Positions 14,925-20,549 of a DNA stretch of 20,549 nucleotides are shown here, in pieces. The stretch is from Chrysiogenia bacterium. GTDB lineage: Bacteria > JAGRBM01. The position numbers and the translations under genes were made by a program. Under the pieces are notes generated by a model, which was not told where the DNA came from, did no database searches, and was given only the letters and a program-made list of their open reading frames with translations. Numbering within the stretch: the stretch's first letter is position 1; each line of letters opens with the position of its first letter. The DNA is taken from assembly GCA_020434085.1 (NCBI GenBank), contig JAGRBM010000313.1:1-20549 (forward strand). Direction: 5' to 3'.

Positions 14925-17900
14925 ATGAAGATCAAGCAACTTCAGGCGCACGGCTTCAAGAGCTTTGCAGATGGCATCCGCCTCGACGTCCATGAGGGCG
15001 TCTCGGCAATCGTTGGTCCCAACGGTTGCGGCAAATCCAACATCGTCGATGCAGTTCGCTGGGTGATGGGCGAGATCTCCGCCCGTCATCTTCGCGGCCA
15101 GAGCATGCAGGACGTCATCTTCGGTGGCACCCAGTATCGCAAGTCCATGGGCCGCGCAGAGGTCTCGGTGATCCTGAGTCACCTGGCCGAATCGCTGCCC
15201 GAACCCTACAACCAGTTCACAGAACTCGAAGTCACCCGCCGGCTCTATCGCACCGGTGAGAGCGAATACCTGATCAACCGCAAGCCCGCGCGCCGTCGCG
15301 ACGTGGCCGAGCTCTTCCTCGAAGCGGGCGTGGGCACGCGTACCATCTCGATCATCGAGCAGGGGCAGGTCACCGAGGTCGTAAAAGCCAAGCCCGCCGA
15401 GCGCCGCTTCTTCATCGAGCAGGCAGCCGGCATCCTCAAATACAAAAGCCGCCGCGAATCGGCGCTGCGCAAGCTCGAAGCCACCAAGCAGAATCTCAAC
15501 CGCGTCAAGGACGTTCTCAACGAACTGACGCGCCAGCGCGCCACCCTTGAGCGTCAGGCCGAGAAAGCGCAGCGCTATCGGGAAATTGTTGAGACCCTGC
15601 GCGAAGCGGACTTGGCCAGCAGCTCGGCCCAGTACATCCACCTCGATTCCCAGCGCAAGGAAATCGCCGAGCAACTCTCGCTGCTCGAAACAGAGAAGCG
15701 CACGAAGAGCGAGCGGCTCACGGGCCTTGAATCCGACATCGCCAAGGCGCGCCTGGAGCGCGCCGAGCGCGAGCATGCGCTGGCCCAGGCGCAGGAGACG
15801 GTCTACGCCATCTCCAGCAAGATTTCCGAACTCGAAGCCGCGCGCCGCGTGGCCGAGGAAGGCATTCGCATTCACAGCGCCAACGCCGATCGCGCTTCCG
15901 AGGAAGCCTCGCGTCTGGACGGGCGCCGCGCCCAGCTCGAAGAAGAAGAGGCCGCCGCGACGGCCGAACGCGATGCAATTGAAGCGCAGCTCGAAACGCT
16001 CTCGGAGCGACTTGCCGCCCACAAGGAAAAGGTGGACGAGCAAAGCTCTGCGGCGCGCACCGCGACGGAGGCGCGCGAGGGCGCCCGCAAGGCCCACCAT
16101 GAACGCATCTCGGAGCGCGACGGCTGCGTCTCGCGCCTGGAATTCGCCGAGAAGAGCAAGGAAGAGACCGCGCGCCGGATCGGCAAGCTCGAAGCCGAGC
16201 TCTCGGAAATCACTTCGCAGATCAACGAACTCTCGCAGACCTCGTTCGGGTTCGCCGAGACGCTCAAGGCATCGAAGGAAACCTTCGAACATCTGGGGCG
16301 TGAGCTGGCCGCCGCGGAAGAAAAGCTCGGTGCCGAGCGCGCGCGACTCGACGTCACTGAAGCCGAACTGCGCGCCGCCAAGGAAAATCTCTCAGACAAG
16401 GCAACGCGCCTTTCCTCGCTGCGCGACATCGAGCGTCGCTACGAGGGATACGGCAAGGGCGTCCAGGCCATCATGCTCGAGGCCGAGCGTCGCCTGGCCG
16501 AAGAGGGACGAAACGGCATCTACGGCATGGTGGCCGACGTGCTCAAGACGCGGCCCGAGTATGAGCGCGCGGTCGAGAGCTTGTTGGGTGAGCGACTGCA
16601 GCACATTGTCGTGAAGACCCAGAACGAGGGCATCGAGGCCGTCGAGTTTCTCAAGAGCGAGGCCAAGGGGCGCAGCTCCTTCATCCCGCTCACGCTTCGC
16701 CCCGAGCAGCATCCCGCATCGCTGAGCGGGTGCGAGGGCGTGGTCGGAACGCTTCGCGAAGTGGTGGACGTCAAGGAAGGCTATGACGCCATCGCCGACT
16801 ATCTGCTCGGGGACGCCGTGCTCGTTGACCGGCTCGACCATGCCGTCGATACCTGGGGCGGCAGCGACCATCATCACACGCTCGTTACGCTCGATGGTGA
16901 TGTGGTTGATCGCTTCGGCGTCATCACCGGCGGCACCGTCGAGGGGGCCGGCACGGGCGTGATGACCAAAAAGCGTGAGATCGAAGAACTCACCGGCGCC
17001 GTCGAGGAAGCCAGCGAGGCGGTCAGCCTGCTCGAAGCGCGTCGCTCGACCGAGGCCGCGCAAGTGGCGTCGGTCGAAGGGCAGGTCGAGGAATACAAGG
17101 TTCGCCTGCACCGGGTCGAGATCGAGATCACCAGCCAGGAAAAAGACGTCCAGCGCATCGACAAGGAACGCGAGCAGGTTTCGCGCCGCCGCGAAGACGT
17201 CGAGGCCGAACTCTCGGGCGAGCACAATCAGCTCGCCGAGCGCGAGGAAGAGATCAACCGCGAGCGCATCGAGCGCGACCGGCTCGAAGTGGCCGTGACC
17301 GAGGCGCAGACCGATCTGGCCCGCGCCGATGAAACCCACGCCGCGCAGCAACAGGCACTCTCCGAGGCGGTTGCGGCGCTCGAAGAAGCCAAGGTCGAAG
17401 CCGCCGGCATGCGCGAGCGCGCCGAATCCCTTGGAAGCAACGTCGTGCGCCTTGCCCGCGCGATTGAGGACGTCAAAGCCCAACATACCGATAAGGGAGA
17501 GCAGGCCGGGCGTGAGCGCGAGCAGGTCGAAGCCCTCTCCGGGCAGGTGCAGACCATCCAGGGACAGCTCGAAGAACGGGCCAGCGAAAAAGAAGAGGCT
17601 GAACGCCGTCAGTCCGAGGCCCGTAGCGCTTTCGATGCCGGTGAGAACGAGCTTAACGGTCTCGAAGAAGAACTTGCGCAGGAACGCTCAGGCATCGACG
17701 AAGTGGCCGAGCGCGTGGGCAACTGCTCCATCAGCCTGCGTGAGTCGGAAATGAAGATTCAGCGCGTCGTCGAAGATGTCACCGAGAACTACGAGCTGGA
17801 ACTTGCCGATCACGTCGCGCAGCTTCCCGAGGAGGAGTGCGAGCGCCTCTCCCAGGACGAGCTGCGCGAGGAGCTCAAGGAAGAGGCTGAGCGCCAGCGC

Positions 17901-18518
17901 CGCCGCCTCAAGGCCGTGGGCTCGGTCAACGTCGATGCGATCGAAGAATATGACCAGGTGCTTGAGCGCGAGCAGTTCCTGCAGGGACAGCACGACGATC
18001 TGATCACCAGCATCGCCGACCTCGAAAAAGCCATCTCCAAGATCAACAAGACCACGCGCGAGCGTTTCCGTGAAACCTACGAGGCGATCAACGCCCGCTT
18101 CCAGGAAGTCTTCCCCAAGCTCTTCCGCGGCGGCAAGGCACGCCTCGAACTCACCGACCCGGCCAACCTGCTGGAAACCGGTGTGGAGATCATCGCCCAC
18201 CCGCCGGGCAAGAAACTCGGCAACATGGACATGCTCTCGGGTGGTGAAAAAACGCTCACTGCCGTGGCGCTGCTGCTGGCGATCTTCCTCATCGCGCCTG
18301 CGCCGTTCGTCATCCTCGATGAGGTCGACGCCGCGCTCGACGATGCCAATGTCGATCGCTTCAACGACGTCGTGCGCGAACTGATCAACTACGCGCAGGT
18401 CATCGTCATCACCCATAACAAGCAGACGATGGAAATCGCCGACACGCTGGTGGGTGTGACCATGGAAGAGGCCGGTGTTTCCAAACTGGTCAGCGTCCAG
18501 ATGGCCGAGGCTTCCTGA
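14925..18518 (+). CDS. smc: Chromosome segregation SMC ATPase
   Basis: A 1197-residue structural-maintenance-of-chromosomes protein, the bacterial condensin core that dimerises and, with ScpA and ScpB, compacts and aligns newly replicated DNA. The N-terminal MKIKQLQAHGFKSFAD is the canonical start and fixes the ATG. Walker A GPNGCGKS is at 31-38. Long coiled coils rich in Glu, Arg, Ala and Leu flank a hinge at about 515-670 (GIYGMVADVLKTRPEYE through DRFGVITGGTVEGAG). The C-terminal head carries the ABC signature LSGGE at 1104-1108 and Walker B FVILDE at 1128-1133. Length and all motifs are normal, so it should be functional. No close Shine-Dalgarno sequence precedes the ATG; the purine-rich GGGGGAAGAAG is more than 15 nt away. 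scpA and scpB are not in the window. The lipoprotein gene begins 27 nt after its stop. Confidence 0.98.
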   Translation: MKIKQLQAHGFKSFADGIRLDVHEGVSAIVGPNGCGKSNIVDAVRWVMGEISARHLRGQSMQDVIFGGTQYRKSMGRAEVSVILSHLAESLPEPYNQFTELEVTRRLYRTGESEYLINRKPARRRDVAELFLEAGVGTRTISIIEQGQVTEVVKAKPAERRFFIEQAAGILKYKSRRESALRKLEATKQNLNRVKDVLNELTRQRATLERQAEKAQRYREIVETLREADLASSSAQYIHLDSQRKEIAEQLSLLETEKRTKSERLTGLESDIAKARLERAEREHALAQAQETVYAISSKISELEAARRVAEEGIRIHSANADRASEEASRLDGRRAQLEEEEAAATAERDAIEAQLETLSERLAAHKEKVDEQSSAARTATEAREGARKAHHERISERDGCVSRLEFAEKSKEETARRIGKLEAELSEITSQINELSQTSFGFAETLKASKETFEHLGRELAAAEEKLGAERARLDVTEAELRAAKENLSDKATRLSSLRDIERRYEGYGKGVQAIMLEAERRLAEEGRNGIYGMVADVLKTRPEYERAVESLLGERLQHIVVKTQNEGIEAVEFLKSEAKGRSSFIPLTLRPEQHPASLSGCEGVVGTLREVVDVKEGYDAIADYLLGDAVLVDRLDHAVDTWGGSDHHHTLVTLDGDVVDRFGVITGGTVEGAGTGVMTKKREIEELTGAVEEASEAVSLLEARRSTEAAQVASVEGQVEEYKVRLHRVEIEITSQEKDVQRIDKEREQVSRRREDVEAELSGEHNQLAEREEEINRERIERDRLEVAVTEAQTDLARADETHAAQQQALSEAVAALEEAKVEAAGMRERAESLGSNVVRLARAIEDVKAQHTDKGEQAGREREQVEALSGQVQTIQGQLEERASEKEEAERRQSEARSAFDAGENELNGLEEELAQERSGIDEVAERVGNCSISLRESEMKIQRVVEDVTENYELELADHVAQLPEEECERLSQDELREELKEEAERQRRRLKAVGSVNVDAIEEYDQVLEREQFLQGQHDDLITSIADLEKAISKINKTTRERFRETYEAINARFQEVFPKLFRGGKARLELTDPANLLETGVEIIAHPPGKKLGNMDMLSGGEKTLTAVALLLAIFLIAPAPFVILDEVDAALDDANVDRFNDVVRELINYAQVIVITHNKQTMEIADTLVGVTMEEAGVSKLVSVQMAEAS

Positions 18519-18526
18519 TTGCAGGC

Positions 18527-18536
18527 AAGGGGAGGG
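18527..18536 (+). promoter_or_regulatory. Ribosome-binding site deciding the lipoprotein start
   Basis: AAGGGGAGGG lies 9 nt before the ATG at 18546. A TTG at 18519 in the same frame is less likely because it lies upstream of this site and would put nine extra residues before a normal signal peptide. Confidence 0.65.
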
Positions 18537-18545
18537 CGCTCCGCC

Positions 18546-19763
18546 ATGGCAAGGCACGCACTGCTTGTGCTCCTGGGGGCGCTGCTCCTTGGCGGTTGCG
18601 GGCTCCCTGCCAAACGCGGGATCGCCTGGTCCTGGCCCGAGAACCTCTCGGAACTCGACACTTACTGGTATGCGTTCAATCCCGATGCGAGCGCCGACGC
18701 CCCCTACGAGTGCGGCAGCGGGCGCGTTGCGCGTTACTGCCCGAAGGGCGCGGAACTTCCCGAAGAACTCCGCCTTCGCCTGCAGGCCCGGCGCATCCTT
18801 GATGGGGTCGGCGGCTTTGGCGGCCCGGCAGCACTCGAATCCCTCATCCATTCGGGTGATCGGGCCTATTTCCTGAGCAGCGACGACTCGGTTTACGCCT
18901 TTGACGCGAGCACGGGCGCGGTGGACTGGGCCATCGAGGGGCCGCTTGGCTACGACTGCCGCGGCGAGTTGGTCCTTGCCGCAGACCGGCTCATCCTCGC
19001 CTGCCGGCACAATCTTGGGCGCGACCACTCACTCATCGCTTTTGATCCAGCCACGGGGCAGACGCTGGCAACCGCGCAGCTGGATGCCGCTCCGGCGGCT
19101 GTGTTTGCGCGCGGCGCAAACGTGGGCGTGGTGCTGGGTGACGGCAGCCTCTGGCACTGGGCGCCCGGCACGGACGCGCCCGAGATGCGCGGCGAGCTTC
19201 CCGACCGTTTCCATTCGCTCTTCGATGCGATCGGTACGGGCGTTTACGAGCCCGCACCGACGCTGGTGAGTGACGGGGTAATCTACGTGGGCGGCGCCAC
19301 CAATCTCTGGGCCTTGGGCGAAGATCTCGCCGAGAAATGGCATGCGGGGTTGCCGGGCAAGGCGCAGGCGATCGTGGCGATGGACGAGCGCGTGGTCGTG
19401 CTGGCAAATACCGGGCAGGCGGCCTTGTTTGAGAAATCTACGGGAAGTGAGCTGGCGCAGCTCGATGCAGGCGAGCTCGACGTCAACTGGTTGCTGGCCT
19501 CCGTTGGCAAATCGCTGGGCTGGGAACTGACCCAGGTTGCCGCAGATCACTCCGGCCAGATCGTCTTCTGCGAGTTCCGCGGCCTTTGCCTCGGTCTTAG
19601 CGCCGATCTCTCCAGATTGCGCTGGGCGGGCCGCGTGGCAGAGCGGCTCAAGCGAAACCGCCCCTATGTTGTGGGCGACCGCCTGCTCATCGAAGCTCCG
19701 GGCGGCAACCTGATCGTGGTGCCGGGGCTGCCGCTTGGCACAGGGCCGCAAAGCTCCAACTAA
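18546..19763 (+). CDS. PQQ-like beta-propeller lipoprotein
   Basis: A 405-residue predicted lipoprotein. The type II signal peptide is MARH followed by a hydrophobic run and the lipobox LGGC, with the lipidated Cys at residue 18; Gly at +2 gives no inner-membrane retention signal, so the outer membrane is likely. The body resembles a WD40/PQQ-type propeller: blades show the pattern VYAFDASTGAVDW near residue 115, LIAFDPATGQTL near 162 and VIYVGGATNLWALG near 245, each with an Asp/Thr-Gly turn. Quinoprotein catalytic residues are not evident, so a binding or scaffold role is likelier than dehydrogenase activity. BamB-like proteins share this fold, but BamB normally sits elsewhere and this sequence is divergent, so I do not assign bamB. 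It lies 27 nt after smc and is probably co-transcribed with it. Confidence 0.85.
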   Translation: MARHALLVLLGALLLGGCGLPAKRGIAWSWPENLSELDTYWYAFNPDASADAPYECGSGRVARYCPKGAELPEELRLRLQARRILDGVGGFGGPAALESLIHSGDRAYFLSSDDSVYAFDASTGAVDWAIEGPLGYDCRGELVLAADRLILACRHNLGRDHSLIAFDPATGQTLATAQLDAAPAAVFARGANVGVVLGDGSLWHWAPGTDAPEMRGELPDRFHSLFDAIGTGVYEPAPTLVSDGVIYVGGATNLWALGEDLAEKWHAGLPGKAQAIVAMDERVVVLANTGQAALFEKSTGSELAQLDAGELDVNWLLASVGKSLGWELTQVAADHSGQIVFCEFRGLCLGLSADLSRLRWAGRVAERLKRNRPYVVGDRLLIEAPGGNLIVVPGLPLGTGPQSSN

Positions 19764-19770
19764 ATACTGT

Positions 19771-19800
19771 GTGACGGAGCCCCCTGCGGCGCGCTATAAC
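19771..19800 (+). promoter_or_regulatory. Candidate sigma-70 promoter giving a leaderless kinase mRNA
   Basis: The -10 box TATAAC (19795-19800) matches the consensus at five of six bases. The -35 candidate GTGACG (19771-19776) matches four of six, with an 18-nt spacer. Transcription would begin near 19807-19808, at the GTG start codon itself, and there is no Shine-Dalgarno sequence in between. Confidence 0.5.
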
Positions 19801-19807
19801 TCAGCGC

Positions 19808-20549
19808 GTGCAACAGGGGACAGAGATCACAAGCGTCGGAGCGGCAACCCTCGGGGAGCTGGATGCAGGGCAGGAGGATGCCCGCGGGCGCTACCTGCGT
19901 TTCGCCGGGATTGTGCGCTTTCTGCTGGGCGCAATCACGGCGACCTGCATGTTCTACCTGGACCATGTGGGGCTGGTGGACCTGCCGCTCATCTTTGTCG
20001 CGTTCGTTTGCTTCATCGGCTCTTTTGCCAGCCTGATCCACTACCCGCTCTTCAAGCGCTATCCCCAGCACTTCCACAACCTCATTCTGCTCTTTTTGCT
20101 GGTGGATTTCGCCGGCATCCTGATGATCCAGATCCTGTTGGGCGGTCCCTACGCGATGTTCGTGTTGCCGCTCTACCTGATCGGTATTTTCTTTGTCGGC
20201 GTGGTGAGCCGCCACACCGACTGCCTGATCCTGGGCGCGCTGGTCGTGGCAATTACTATCATCTCGCGCATTGTCGACCCCTCGCTCTACGCGCTTGCCA
20301 GTCCGGGCGATCCCGGCGGACTCACCCTGGCGAACGTCTACACCGGCGCGGCATCGGCCTTCACCATTTCGATCACCCTGCTCGCCTATCTGCTCTTTCG
20401 CGTCATGGACCGCCAGCGCGGCAAGCTCTCGGACCAGGGGCGCGAACTGGCGGTCATCAACACCGAACTCATGCGTTCGAATCGCGATCTGGAAGCGGCC
20501 AATCGCTACAAGAGCGAGTTCCTCTCCACGATCAGCCACGAGCTGCGCA
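19808..20549 (+). CDS. Membrane sensor histidine kinase (3' partial)
   Basis: An open frame running off the window edge; 247 complete codons are visible. The frame is bounded upstream by TGA at 19772, and GTG at 19808 is its first usual start codon. After about 30 polar residues come about six hydrophobic segments (roughly 33-50, 60-77, 91-110, 116-133, 138-154 and 180-198), forming an integral-membrane sensor with very short loops. A coiled linker follows (about 200-235, RELAVINTELMRSNRDLEAA) and then the HisKA dimerisation helix with the H-box KSEFLSTISHELR, whose His244 is the predicted autophosphorylation site. The ATP-binding HATPase_c domain and anything after it are beyond the window. 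No periplasmic sensor domain of note is present, so stimuli are probably sensed in the membrane. The gene starts 44 nt after the lipoprotein stop and seems to have its own promoter. Cognate regulator unknown. Confidence 0.9.
   Translation, partial: MQQGTEITSVGAATLGELDAGQEDARGRYLRFAGIVRFLLGAITATCMFYLDHVGLVDLPLIFVAFVCFIGSFASLIHYPLFKRYPQHFHNLILLFLLVDFAGILMIQILLGGPYAMFVLPLYLIGIFFVGVVSRHTDCLILGALVVAITIISRIVDPSLYALASPGDPGGLTLANVYTGAASAFTISITLLAYLLFRVMDRQRGKLSDQGRELAVINTELMRSNRDLEAANRYKSEFLSTISHELR

Noticed and set aside
14595-16292. Minus-strand open frame running from smc into the structured gap
   Set aside because: Most of it is antisense to smc. The part in the gap has no start, ribosome-binding site or domain to support a gene.
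18546-19763. Assignment of the beta-propeller lipoprotein as BamB
   Set aside because: The fold class and lipobox agree, but the blades are divergent and the usual BamB neighbours are absent.

Overview
The window is G+C-rich and gene-dense (about 65% G+C in typical lines). It reads like a chromosomal segment of an uncultured deltaproteobacterial-grade bacterium, in the broad Myxococcota/Desulfobacterota sense. That placement rests on three things: a long-N-terminus GspE/PilB-type ATPase of the kind common in myxobacteria, a giant TPR/CHAT-like protein next to a FecR-domain protein, and a REC-GAF-HD-GYP regulator. It is an inference with no marker gene to confirm it. No tRNA, rRNA, CRISPR array, transposase or phage gene was recognised.

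Layout. (1) Positions 1-7742, plus strand: a giant TPR protein, cut at its 5' end by the window, has two CHAT-like domains that both appear to lack the His/Cys catalytic pair. A secreted FecR-domain protein follows and ends at a strong intrinsic terminator. (2) Positions 7722-11408, minus strand: a T2SS/T4P-type assembly ATPase, then gpsA, then a HEAT-repeat gene overlapping gpsA by 4 nt and visibly lower in G+C than its neighbours. The HEAT stop codon lies in the loop of the terminator that ends the convergent FecR gene. (3) Positions 11605-14576, plus strand: a REC-like/GAF/HD-GYP cyclic-di-GMP regulator, then a glutaredoxin-like protein and a membrane-anchored TlpA/ResA-type thioredoxin, tightly packed. 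(4) Positions 14577-14924: a 348-nt gap with no convincing gene but an unusual concentration of inverted repeats, including a bipartite 13-bp hairpin. (5) Positions 14925-20549, plus strand: smc, a PQQ-like beta-propeller lipoprotein, and the start of a membrane sensor histidine kinase whose H-box falls exactly at the window edge. The kinase seems to have its own promoter placed so that the mRNA would be leaderless.

How the genes may work together. The ATPase and the HD-GYP protein are divergently transcribed from a 190-196-nt gap. Because c-di-GMP often controls type IV pilus and type II secretion ATPases, a shared surface or motility function is plausible but not shown. The TPR/CHAT-like and FecR proteins are probably co-transcribed and may form an envelope scaffold or sensing pair. 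smc, gpsA and the thiol-redox proteins are housekeeping. The least conventional items are the double pseudo-CHAT protein with FecR, the structured gap before smc, and the leaderless kinase start.
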